From Planctomycetaceae bacterium (GTDB taxonomy: Bacteria; Planctomycetota; Planctomycetia; Planctomycetales; Planctomycetaceae): 9,113 nucleotides of DNA. A program made the position numbers and the translations under genes. The stretch spans positions 1 to 9,113 of the forward strand of contig DLVV01000203.1 of the NCBI GenBank assembly GCA_003445035.1, written 5' to 3'. Position 1 is the first letter of the stretch. Each line of letters begins with the position of its first letter. This document shows, one piece after another, positions 1 to 6,413 of this stretch. The notes under the pieces are model-generated. The model was not told the DNA's origin. It did not search any database and was given only the letters and a program-made list of their open reading frames with translations.

Positions 1-309
1 CCCGCGGCTGCCAGGCGCCACGTTAAGTTCCTTGAATCCTCCGACCTCCTCGGCCAATGTCCAGATCCAGTTGCGGTACTGCTCCTCGGCCCGGTGCGCA
101 CTACCAGACTTGAGGTCGGGAGCCGCCAGGCTCTGTGTCTTCCATTGGTTGAGTTTCTCGAGTGTTGCGAGGTCTCGCATCAGGGACTGTTGACGAGCCT
201 CAAGCTGTGCACTCGACCCGAAGACCAGGCCCACAAGCGACGGGCCGATCAACCAGCCGACAACGACCAACAAAAAGCCTCCAACCAGCAACTTTTCACT
301 GTTTTTCAT
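1..309 (-). CDS. GspM/PilO-like membrane protein, 3' end outside window
   Basis: The reading frame starts at ATG 307-309, overlaps the gspL stop as ATGA and stays open for 103 codons to the left edge. It begins MKNSEKLLVG, followed by a strongly hydrophobic segment at residues 7-31 and then a polar helical stretch at 34-57 (AQLEARQQSLMRDLATLEKL) with heptad-like leucines, so a short cytoplasmic end, one membrane anchor and a periplasmic coiled coil. This is the GspM/PilO architecture, and gspM is expected directly after gspL. The likely role is partner of the GspL-like protein in the inner-membrane platform. A GAGGA nine bases before the ATG supports the start. The sequence alone does not carry a motif I can call GspM with certainty, so no symbol is given. 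Confidence 0.75.
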   Translation of the reverse strand, partial: MKNSEKLLVGGFLLVVVGWLIGPSLVGLVFGSSAQLEARQQSLMRDLATLEKLNQWKTQSLAAPDLKSGSAHRAEEQYRNWIWTLAEEVGGFKELNVAPGSRG

Positions 310-1865
310 GATCCGGCTTCCTCTTTGCTGCTCGGGTCGGCTTTCGTCTGCGCCTGTCCGTTCTCGGTCTTCGGCTTCTCAACACCGGGCGTTTTCGCCT
401 TGCCATCGAGAAGGATGTTGACCTTGTTGAAACGGAACTTGAATGCCGCCTGCCGATCCTTGTTGGGATCGAGCTTCGACGGCCGCACGGTGTAGTTCTT
501 GAGGCCACGGATGTCACTGGTCATCTTGGTGACCGGGCCACGATCGTTGGCCAGCCCCGTGACGGTGATCCGCCCCAGTCCCTGGCGGACCTCCTGGCTC
601 ATGTTGACCTCAGTCAGGATCACTTCACCACTCTCGCTGAGAATCGGCGTGAGCTCATTGAGTTGATCGAGCCATTGCACTTTCTTTTTATTCCAGCCAT
701 TCACGTTTGAAGTCGAGGGCAATTTCGTCGAGGAATCCGACTTGCCAAAGAACGACTTTCGCTGTGTCGCGACATCTTTTTCCAGCTGCGTAATTTTGTC
801 GACGTACCCGCTCTCGTTTACCATCCTCGCGCCGTAGACCACCGCAACGGCCACCACCAAACCAATCGCCACGTAAAGCATCTGTTGATTCGACACCCGG
901 CGTTCGGGCGGCGGTGGCTTGTGGGGATCCATGAAGTCGACGCGTTCGACCACCTGCCCGTTCGCAGCCAGCAGTCCACCGATCGCGGCAACCAGTGCAG
1001 GAGATCCAAGAAGCGGTTCGGGGGGTTGTGACTGGAAGTCGATCAGCGGTGTGTCGGCAAGGGAAACAACGTCAACCCGCGGATCCCCCTGGCTGCCGGA
1101 CATCCGCCCGCGAACGACGTCGACGAGATCCTCGCCGAGCGGCCCGAACAGGACTGCCGAATCGAGATTGAGATCGGCCACCGAGTTTCCGGCGGCAAAC
1201 AGGGCACGACTGATCGCCTGCCCGGCGGTCCGCACCGGGTCCGCCTCTCCCGAAAGTGAAGCCGAGTGGGTCAGCACGGTGCATCCGCCCTGGTGGACGG
1301 TCACCTCGAGTTGTTCGTGGTCGGCAACAACCACCAAACCGTCATTCTCGTCCTGCGAACCGGAAACGGTTTTCGCGAGGTCCGACAGGGCGAGGCTGCC
1401 GACACCGAGGCTCCGAAGTTCAATTCCGGCCGCCGCCAGGTCCCGCACGATCTCGGCAACCGTCGATTTTGCCACGGTGGCCAGCAGGACCGAACGGGTC
1501 TCGGCATCTTCCGAGACCGGCAACGGCAGGTAGTCGACGATCAACTGCTCCACCGACAACGTGGACTTCGTCCCCGCCTGAAAGCGAACGATCTCGGGCA
1601 GGTCCTCATCGGAAACCGGTGGCAATTCCAGCCAACGGGTGACAACATCCTGCTGAGACAACACGACATCGGCCTGCCGGGCCGAGACGCCGGCACCAGA
1701 GAGGACGGCTGCCAGCCCGTTGGATTCGTCGGGGAGTTCACCATCGGCGGCGATCGAGGCGCGATCGGCCGAAAACGCGGCGCGGACGCGAATCGCGTGC
1801 GGCGTCACCGACGCTTCGACACCGACAATCCGCTCGCCCCAGTGCAATGATAGGAGATCGGCCAT
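306..1865 (-). CDS. gspL: GspL-like platform protein, PilM plus PilN architecture
   Basis: Inner-membrane platform protein expected to link the ATPase GspE to the periplasmic GspM. The 519 residues fall into four parts. Residues 1-305 are a cytoplasmic actin-like (PilM/GspL-type) region with LSVEQLIVDYLPLP (103-116), a PilM-type pattern. ERVDFMDPHKPPPPERR (307-323) resembles the start of PilN. One membrane span lies at about 329-348. A periplasmic coiled and ferredoxin-like PilN-type region (350-486) is followed by a Lys/Glu/Thr-rich hydrophilic tail (487-519). The N-terminus (LSLHWGERIVGVEA) lacks the GxDxG-type nucleotide motif of PilM, so ATP binding is doubtful, as for GspL. The ATG at 1863-1865 has AGGA nine bases upstream. 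The stop overlaps the next gene's ATG. GspL function is inferred from architecture and gene order. Confidence 0.85.
   Translation of the reverse strand: MADLLSLHWGERIVGVEASVTPHAIRVRAAFSADRASIAADGELPDESNGLAAVLSGAGVSARQADVVLSQQDVVTRWLELPPVSDEDLPEIVRFQAGTKSTLSVEQLIVDYLPLPVSEDAETRSVLLATVAKSTVAEIVRDLAAAGIELRSLGVGSLALSDLAKTVSGSQDENDGLVVVADHEQLEVTVHQGGCTVLTHSASLSGEADPVRTAGQAISRALFAAGNSVADLNLDSAVLFGPLGEDLVDVVRGRMSGSQGDPRVDVVSLADTPLIDFQSQPPEPLLGSPALVAAIGGLLAANGQVVERVDFMDPHKPPPPERRVSNQQMLYVAIGLVVAVAVVYGARMVNESGYVDKITQLEKDVATQRKSFFGKSDSSTKLPSTSNVNGWNKKKVQWLDQLNELTPILSESGEVILTEVNMSQEVRQGLGRITVTGLANDRGPVTKMTSDIRGLKNYTVRPSKLDPNKDRQAAFKFRFNKVNILLDGKAKTPGVEKPKTENGQAQTKADPSSKEEAGS
319..323 (-). promoter_or_regulatory. 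Shine-Dalgarno of the gspM-like gene
   Basis: GAGGA inside the last codons of gspL, nine bases before the ATG at 307-309. It helps to show that the truncated left-edge frame is a real gene. Confidence 0.7.
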
Positions 1866-2026
1866 GGGTCTTTTTCCTACAGGCTTTCAGCCGGAAATTG
1901 TCTCGTTGTATCTATCAACCAAGTTTGGCCCACCAACGCCCCGCTTCCAAACGGGCCGTTCGGTAGGAATCCCGGTTTGTCGTTACGCATTCGTCAAAAT
2001 CGTTCTGATTGATCCAGTCGGTCCAG
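1866..2026 (-). other. gspK-gspL intergenic region, longest gap, with imperfect hairpin
   Basis: 161 bases between the gspK stop and the gspL start. An imperfect hairpin pairs 1935-1943 with 1952-1960 (eight base pairs and one C-C mismatch, loop of eight). The stem is not followed by a T run on the minus strand, so it does not look like a terminator. No good -35/-10 pair is visible. The region could hold an internal promoter or a processing site for the platform genes, but nothing proves it. Confidence 0.35.
1875..1878 (-). promoter_or_regulatory. Shine-Dalgarno of gspL
   Basis: AGGA nine bases before the ATG at 1863-1865. It supports this start and shows that gspL, unlike gspI or gspJ, carries its own ribosome site in an intergenic gap. 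Confidence 0.55.
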
Positions 2027-3700
2027 TTATTCAGGGGGGATCAGCAACTGGTACGAGTACCCCTTCCCCAACTCGGTCAGGTCGCGAACAAAGGTGATCT
2101 TGGGCAGGTCGCCGGAAGCATCGACAACGGCTTCGAGCCGGGTGAACGGACCACCGACGTCGTAATGACCGACAATCTGCATCCGGAAGACCGAGCCACG
2201 AGAGGTCACGTAAGGAGCAATTTTGCGCATCCCCTCCAGGTCAACGATCCCCTCGATCACCAGCCATCCCGCCGTGGCGCGTTGTTCCTGGATGTCGGGA
2301 GACGACGGTTCGCCGGTCTTCGAATCGACGGCTCGAGCCGCAAGGATCTCGTCGACCATTTCCTCGGTCATTTGCGGCACGCCCAGCAACACCTCGCGGC
2401 GGGCCTGGTTGACGCTGATTCGTCCATTGATGAAGGGATCCTCGGAAACAGAAACCGAGTCGAGCAGCGTGGGGAGGTACGTCACCATGTCACCGGGACC
2501 AGCGTTCCAGGGACTCTCGAATGTCAACGTCTGCTCGCCATTTTCCCCCTCCTCGTTGGCCGTCACCGTGACCCCGATCAGGTCATAGATCGATCCGATC
2601 TCGCGACGAGATCCTCGGGCCAGGTTGAGATCTCCACGAGTGACCGGATCCGGAGCCTCGTCACCGGTCCCGGAGACCGGCCAATCCCCGGTCGCGGGAT
2701 CTTCCGTGGAGCCGTACATCCTGTAAGCCACGACAAATGCCGCCGTGGCCCCGTCGAACTCCTCTTCGAGGGCATCGTAGAGTTCAGTCAGCAGATCCTG
2801 CATGAGGTGAATCTTCTCTTCACCATCAGCCCGCAGGTTGACTTCTCGAGCAGTCGTCGTGAGCAGGGAACTCCAACCCAGGGCCAGCACACCGTCCGCA
2901 TCGTCAAACGGGGGCCTGTCCTCACCGTCATCCTCGTTCGGATCGAGCAGACCATTGCGGTTGGCGTCCTCTCCGTACAGCAACCAGCTGTCGATACCGT
3001 TGATCTTGAGCAGTTCGTCGAGAGACTTGATTGGACCGTTTCGCGGACCATAGTCCAATCCCAACGCGTCGTACTCGCCGAACTCGGCCCCGTATTCCCG
3101 GACATCCTCGTCTTCGTCGATCCAGTCGAGAATGCAATCGGCGATTTCTTCGGTCATCTGCGGCAATCCCATCAGGATCTCGCGCTGAGCCAGCTCCAGT
3201 GGAAGGTTGCCGTTTCCACCACCGTCATCACCACCGTCATCGGTGGGCATGTCCGCTTCGAAGTCGGTCGTGTCGAGCTGGAGTGAGAGAATCGCATTGA
3301 TGTTGATGCGAGCCGATTCATCAATCAGGCCGAACCGGATCTGGCGGTATTCGGGATCAGCCTCAATCGGTGCCACCACCGAGAAACGGCCGCGGAGCCC
3401 GGGGTTGTCGTTGGAGATGACGGTCACGCCCTGGAACTGTTCCGCGTCGTGGTAAAAATCGATCTCGAGGGGATCCAGTGAATCCCCCAGCAACGCAGCC
3501 ACCAGTTCCACGCCGGAATCGGCCATGGCCCGGGTCTGGACCTGACGAGCGTACATGCCGGTCGCCTCGGCCTCGACCATCATCATTTCCGAGAAGGTGT
3601 AGGCCCCCAGCGTCAACAGCGACACGACGACCAGGACGACGACCAGCACCGAGCCGGGCCGCGTCTTCTCGTGTCGGGGTGTCCTGGGGCGGGTCTTCAC
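2027..3700 (-). CDS. gspK: Minor pseudopilin GspK, tip subunit
   Basis: Large minor pseudopilin that caps the pseudopilus tip. The frame stays open into gspJ up to 3910, but family sequence begins only near residue 11 of the 557-residue form. The GTG at 3698-3700 is the only in-frame ATG/GTG/TTG between the gspJ stop and the hydrophobic helix, so I chose it. The leader is RPG/SVLVVVLVVVSLL, with cleavage after Gly16 and no Glu at +5, which is normal for GspK. Family features are FGLIDESARININ at 123-135, ADCILDWIDEDEDVREYG at 187-204 and NGPIKSLDELLKINGI at 221-236. Unusual features are an EF-hand-type loop DANRNGLLDPNE at 245-256 and a repeated segment (171-193 and 433-455). It is much longer than typical GspK (about 320-340). 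It ends in TAA, followed by the longest gap, 161 bases. Confidence 0.93.
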   Translation of the reverse strand: MKTRPRTPRHEKTRPGSVLVVVLVVVSLLTLGAYTFSEMMMVEAEATGMYARQVQTRAMADSGVELVAALLGDSLDPLEIDFYHDAEQFQGVTVISNDNPGLRGRFSVVAPIEADPEYRQIRFGLIDESARININAILSLQLDTTDFEADMPTDDGGDDGGGNGNLPLELAQREILMGLPQMTEEIADCILDWIDEDEDVREYGAEFGEYDALGLDYGPRNGPIKSLDELLKINGIDSWLLYGEDANRNGLLDPNEDDGEDRPPFDDADGVLALGWSSLLTTTAREVNLRADGEEKIHLMQDLLTELYDALEEEFDGATAAFVVAYRMYGSTEDPATGDWPVSGTGDEAPDPVTRGDLNLARGSRREIGSIYDLIGVTVTANEEGENGEQTLTFESPWNAGPGDMVTYLPTLLDSVSVSEDPFINGRISVNQARREVLLGVPQMTEEMVDEILAARAVDSKTGEPSSPDIQEQRATAGWLVIEGIVDLEGMRKIAPYVTSRGSVFRMQIVGHYDVGGPFTRLEAVVDASGDLPKITFVRDLTELGKGYSYQLLIPPE

Positions 3701-3714
3701 GGTGTCGTGTCCAT
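3697..3714 (-). other. Five-codon frame ending on the gspK start codon
   Basis: ATG at 3712-3714 opens the short frame MDTTP, whose TGA (3697-3699) overlaps the gspK GTG (3698-3700) as GTGA. This is the joint shape expected for translational coupling. There is no convincing Shine-Dalgarno before the ATG, and so short a frame can arise by chance. Confidence 0.25.
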
Positions 3715-3744
3715 CGTTTGAGAATCTTCGGTTTTGATGTGCTT

Positions 3745-3759
3745 GCCCGGAAACCGGGC
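3745..3759 (-). other. Perfect hairpin between gspJ and gspK
   Basis: GCCCGG-TTT-CCGGGC on the minus strand: six GC pairs and a three-base loop. With one bulged base, three more pairs can form at the foot. It lies 12 bases after the gspJ stop and 45 bases before the gspK GTG. The downstream sequence (AAGCACATCAAAACC) has no T tract, so it is not a standard terminator. Confidence 0.55.
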
Positions 3760-3770
3760 GAAGGTGGTCG

Positions 3771-4697
3771 CTAGAAGGCCTCTTCGGAGACCATCGACTC
3801 GGCGACCGGCAGGGCCACCACGAAACGGTACGTATCGGGAATCGCGTCGGCGGCTGCCGCCTGCAGCGGGTCGTTGGGACCCGGTGCCACAAATCCCAGC
3901 GTGATTTCAATCGCGGTGGGAACCGCTCCCTGCAGGTCGCTGTCCCATTCCTCCACCCAATCGACTCCGTCGAAATAGCGGAAGGTCAACGACACGACCT
4001 CGGGAGCGAGAAACTCGGCCGCCTCGGCCATCAGGATTTCGGTATCCGACGGGGCACTGATCGTGCCGGCCAGTCGGTCCACATCGGCCCGGCCCAGGCC
4101 CAGGGGGCCGTCGGCCTGGTCGTCGATCAGCCCGGCGGCAATGATCGCCGGGTCGTCGGAGAACCGGGCTGCGGCCATGCCTTCGAGTTCGCCACCCGAG
4201 AGATCGGCCAGGAACCAGGTCACCGACCGCTGTTCACTCTCGATAAACAGGGAATCGTCGTCGTCGCTGACGGCAAATCGCCGCGGTGGCACCGGTTTGT
4301 TGACGTGCAGTGTCAGCCGCGTGGCGGTTCCTATCACGCCCAGGCTGTTGAGTTGCGACAGGTCACTTGAGGTGGCGGTCCCGGAATCGTCGACCTCGGC
4401 ATCGTCTGTGCCTTCTGTGTCTTCGCTCTCCTCGGAATCATCCAATTCCGCGGTCTCAGGATCGGACGCCACGTACTGCACACTGCGGATGTCCGTCGAG
4501 AGCCGTGCGAAGACCGCGCGGGCCACCTGGCCACGTTTCATCTCCAGTTGCCCGGCATTCTCGTACCGCCAGTGCATGTCGATGGCGGCATAAACGGCCG
4601 TCAGCAACATCAGGGCCGTGCCGATAGCCACGAGCACCTCGATCAAGGTGAACCCCGTCGGAGTCCGGCCACCGCTGGTCGCGGAAAGACGTCTCAT
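3771..4697 (-). CDS. gspJ: Minor pseudopilin GspJ with acidic linker
   Basis: Minor pseudopilin of the tip complex. The prepilin motif is PTG/FTLIEVLVAIGTALMLL, with cleavage after Gly15, Phe at +1 and Glu20 at +5; the membrane helix is about residues 16-40. Downstream, RGQVARAVFARLSTDIRSV (55-73) and LTFRYFDGVDWVEEWDSD (237-254) followed by AIEITLGF (262-269) match the GspJ pattern of an early helix and a late FRYxDG...W strand. It has 308 residues where 190-240 is common. Much of the excess is an Asp/Glu/Ser/Thr-rich stretch at about 83-113, probably disordered or metal-binding, plus a second insert around 170-230. The start ATG at 4695-4697 overlaps the gspI stop and has GGAGG seven bases upstream. 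It ends in TAG, 70 bases before the chosen gspK start. Confidence 0.93.
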   Translation of the reverse strand: MRRLSATSGGRTPTGFTLIEVLVAIGTALMLLTAVYAAIDMHWRYENAGQLEMKRGQVARAVFARLSTDIRSVQYVASDPETAELDDSEESEDTEGTDDAEVDDSGTATSSDLSQLNSLGVIGTATRLTLHVNKPVPPRRFAVSDDDDSLFIESEQRSVTWFLADLSGGELEGMAAARFSDDPAIIAAGLIDDQADGPLGLGRADVDRLAGTISAPSDTEILMAEAAEFLAPEVVSLTFRYFDGVDWVEEWDSDLQGAVPTAIEITLGFVAPGPNDPLQAAAADAIPDTYRFVVALPVAESMVSEEAF

Positions 4698-5110
4698 GAT
4701 CCGTCCTCCGCAGCAGCTGCCGCTTCTTCGATATCGAGAGCCAACTGGGGATCACGGCGAAATCGGACCAGCGAGTAGGTCATCTCTGCCTGGCCGACAC
4801 CGGGCTGAAATGCGACCGTCACGATCAGTTCGAACAGGTCGGTGTGTGGCCCCTCGTTGACCGCCAGGGCCCAACTCCAGTTCGGGTCGTCCTCGAACGG
4901 CATCGCCTCCGAGGCTTCCATCGACTCGACACCGGCCAGTACCTCGGCCATCTTCGCCTCGGCCCGCACTGTCGCCTGTGTCTCGAGAGCCGCCTGCACC
5001 GCCGCGCGGCTCCCCAGCGTGAACAGCTGCGAGAGCGACGCGAAGGCGGCGACAAAGATCGCCAGCGAGACAAGCACTTCCAGCAGGGTGAAACCGGATC
5101 GGCCTTTCAT
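4694..5110 (-). CDS. gspI: Minor pseudopilin GspI
   Basis: Minor pseudopilin; in known systems GspI, GspJ and GspK form the tip complex that starts pseudopilus assembly. It has a very short leader, MKGRSG/FTLLEVLVSLAIF, with cleavage after Gly6, Phe at +1 and Glu11 at +5. The hydrophobic helix runs to about residue 31, followed by the helix extension with AEAKMAEVLAG at 50-60, a GspI-like pattern. WSWALAV at 79-85 begins the beta-sheet part. At 138 residues it is close to the usual 120-140. The end is an acidic, alanine-rich tail. The start is secure: ATG at 5108-5110 overlaps the gspH stop and has GGAGGT six bases upstream. The stop overlaps the gspJ start, so H, I and J are probably translated as a coupled set. 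Confidence 0.93.
   Translation of the reverse strand: MKGRSGFTLLEVLVSLAIFVAAFASLSQLFTLGSRAAVQAALETQATVRAEAKMAEVLAGVESMEASEAMPFEDDPNWSWALAVNEGPHTDLFELIVTVAFQPGVGQAEMTYSLVRFRRDPQLALDIEEAAAAAEDGS
4705..4709 (-). promoter_or_regulatory. Shine-Dalgarno of gspJ
   Basis: A perfect GGAGG inside the end of gspI, seven bases before the gspJ ATG. It fixes the gspJ start and supports coupled translation from gspI. Confidence 0.85.
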
Positions 5111-5751
5111 CGTTTCACCTCCGCCAGCGGATTCGCCACGCTGACCCCGCCAGTCAGCGCGCGAACACTGAGACGGCGACTGCGAAGCGCCTCGTCGACG
5201 ATGTCAAACGACGCGGTGGAAGCGGTGCCGTCGCTGTAGAACAACACTGGCGACGACCAACTGGTCTCCATCAGCTTGGACTCGTTGGACAATCCACTGA
5301 CGGCCAGTTCGTTGAGCGCTTCGGTGGTAGACGTCGCCTCGTCGGCGGCTGTGAAACTGTAACCCTCGGGAAGTTGGCCGGAAACACGACGAAGGAGTTC
5401 AATCTGGTCCTGTTCTTGCTGCTCGTCACCGTCGATTTCTTCGAACTCGTATGGCACCGCGAGGTAGCGACGGCCTCCGGGCTCAAAACGAAACTGCCAG
5501 GTCAACCCCGCGTCCAGTGCGCGGATACGAGAGCCGGCCAGGTGATTTCGAACCGGAGAGACCGCCTCGTTCATTGAGAGCTGAATGAGCATGCGATCAA
5601 CTGACGGGTAAGACAAAGCCGCCATCGCCGCCAACAGGGTCACCACCAGGATCACCTCGATCAACGTCACCCCTCGGCGCAACAGATCCCCACCAGCGGA
5701 AGAGTTGCCGCCTGGTACGCCGGAACGGTGGAGTGCGTTGAAACGGATCAT
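5107..5751 (-). CDS. gspH: Minor pseudopilin GspH-like
   Basis: Minor pseudopilin expected at the pseudopilus tip region. The prepilin motif is RRG/VTLIEVILVVTLLA with cleavage after Gly27; +1 is Val instead of the usual Phe, and Glu32 is at +5. The hydrophobic helix is residues 28-48. The C-terminal part has the GspH-type strand pattern, with FYSDGTASTASFDI at 171-184 and RLSVRALTGGVSVA at 193-206. A charged insert EEIDGDEQQEQDQIE lies at 104-118, making the protein (214 residues) longer than typical GspH of about 170. The assigned ATG lacks a good ribosome site. An in-frame TTG at 5680-5682 (residue 24), preceded by GGTGGGGA, would give a leader of only four residues and is a real alternative. 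The stop overlaps the gspI start as ATGA. Assignment to GspH rests on position and these motifs. Confidence 0.87.
   Translation of the reverse strand: MIRFNALHRSGVPGGNSSAGGDLLRRGVTLIEVILVVTLLAAMAALSYPSVDRMLIQLSMNEAVSPVRNHLAGSRIRALDAGLTWQFRFEPGGRRYLAVPYEFEEIDGDEQQEQDQIELLRRVSGQLPEGYSFTAADEATSTTEALNELAVSGLSNESKLMETSWSSPVLFYSDGTASTASFDIVDEALRSRRLSVRALTGGVSVANPLAEVKR
5117..5122 (-). promoter_or_regulatory. Shine-Dalgarno of gspI
   Basis: A perfect GGAGGT inside the end of gspH, six bases before the gspI ATG. It fixes the start even though the leader peptide is only six residues. Confidence 0.87.
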
Positions 5752-5796
5752 GCCGGTGTTCGCCAGAGTCCTCGAAAGAAAACGGCCAACCGAATC

Positions 5797-5817
5797 TCGA
5801 CGCCGAGCCGCCGTCGA
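5797..5817 (-). other. Perfect hairpin between gspG and gspH
   Basis: A six-base inverted repeat TCGACG/CGTCGA with a nine-base loop, in the 80-base gap 15 bases after the gspG stop. An overlapping alternative stem GTCGA/TCGAC (5813-5825) competes with it. There is no T run. It could be a stabilising 3' structure for gspG mRNA, or chance in GC-rich DNA. Confidence 0.35.
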
Positions 5818-5831
5818 ACCGGTCGACAGGC

Positions 5832-6308
5832 CTAGAGCTGCTGTTCCATCAGTTCATCGATGTTCGAGATGTCGTCATCACCGCCGTCGGCCCGATCGGG
5901 TCCAAACGAGAAGATCAGCGGCTTGCCGGTGTTGCCGGTGTTTTCGGGGGGCGGGTACTGATACTGCAGCGGTTCACCCCAGGCATCGGTGGGAATCTTC
6001 TCGAGATAGGATGCCCGCACTTTCCCCTGGTCGTCCTCGGTCATCATCAACAGCATGATGACGTCCTCGGTGGATCCCTCGGGCCAGACCTTGTTGTCGA
6101 TCTTGTACATCTGCGCCGCCTTCTCGAAAGCAGCGATGTTGATCCGGGTCAGGTCCTTGTTGGCCTCATCGCTGCGGCCGACGATGTTGGGCACGACCAT
6201 TGCGGCGATCGCGATCAGGATCGCCAGCACTAGCAACACTTCCAGCAGCGTGAAACCGCGACGGCCCGTCCGACGCTGCTGGCCGGCTGTTCGTGAAAAG
6301 TTCTTCAT
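5832..6308 (-). CDS. gspG: Major pseudopilin GspG
   Basis: Major subunit of the periplasmic pseudopilus. Prepilin peptidase should cut after Gly18 in RRG/FTLLEVLLVLAIL, leaving Phe at +1 and Glu23 at +5. Residues 19-42 form the hydrophobic N-terminal helix that anchors the precursor and packs in the fibre core. The globular part has the family pattern of a Pro-Trp-Gly-type segment (IPTDAWGEPLQYQYPPP, 105-121) and an acidic loop SFGPDRADGGDDDIS at 134-148, where GspG proteins bind calcium. The length of 158 is normal to slightly long, partly from the 18-residue basic leader. The ATG at 6306-6308 has a strong GGAGAG seven bases upstream, fitting high expression. It is followed after 80 bases by gspH. 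Confidence 0.96.
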   Translation of the reverse strand: MKNFSRTAGQQRRTGRRGFTLLEVLLVLAILIAIAAMVVPNIVGRSDEANKDLTRINIAAFEKAAQMYKIDNKVWPEGSTEDVIMLLMMTEDDQGKVRASYLEKIPTDAWGEPLQYQYPPPENTGNTGKPLIFSFGPDRADGGDDDISNIDELMEQQL

Positions 6309-6315
6309 GGTATTG

Positions 6316-6321
6316 CTCTCC
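6316..6321 (-). promoter_or_regulatory. Shine-Dalgarno of gspG
   Basis: GGAGAG seven bases before the gspG ATG. It is one of the stronger ribosome sites in the window, which suits the major subunit. Confidence 0.8.
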
Positions 6322-6347
6322 GTTCGGATACGACGTTTTTGTTTGAA

Positions 6348-6364
6348 CGCGGAACAGCTCCGCG
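6348..6364 (-). other. Perfect hairpin between gspF and gspG
   Basis: CGCGGA-GCTGT-TCCGCG on the minus strand: six pairs and a five-base loop, 39 bases before the gspG ATG, in a 105-base gap. There is no T run after it. In this position it could protect a processed gspG transcript from 5' decay, but this is inference. Confidence 0.5.
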
Positions 6365-6413
6365 AGAAAGGTGTTGGCAGAAACCACTGTCTGGAAGACT
6401 GGACGAAACCCGG

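Noticed and set aside
1866..2026. A sigma-70-type promoter before gspL
   Set aside because: The best pair found (TTGGTG, 16 bases, TAGATA) matches only about half of each consensus hexamer, too weak to call.
2009..3286. Plus-strand open frame of 425 codons opposite gspK
   Set aside because: It is a shadow of the gspK frame, with no recognisable domain and no plausible ribosome site or neighbour on that strand.
3701..3910. Longer gspK starting at 3910
   Set aside because: The extra 70 residues overlap the gspJ coding end by 140 bases, are Arg/Trp/Pro-rich shadow sequence and place a long non-family leader before the membrane helix.
4636..6260. Short repeated DNA around the pseudopilin starts (similar to GGTTTCACCCTGCTGGAAGT)
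   Set aside because: It simply encodes the shared prepilin motif GFTLLEV in gspG, gspH, gspI and gspJ and is not a separate repeat element.
6348..6364. Intrinsic terminator between gspF and gspG
   Set aside because: The stem is followed by TTCAAACAAAAACG on the minus strand, not by a T run, and transcription must continue into gspG and beyond if this is an operon.
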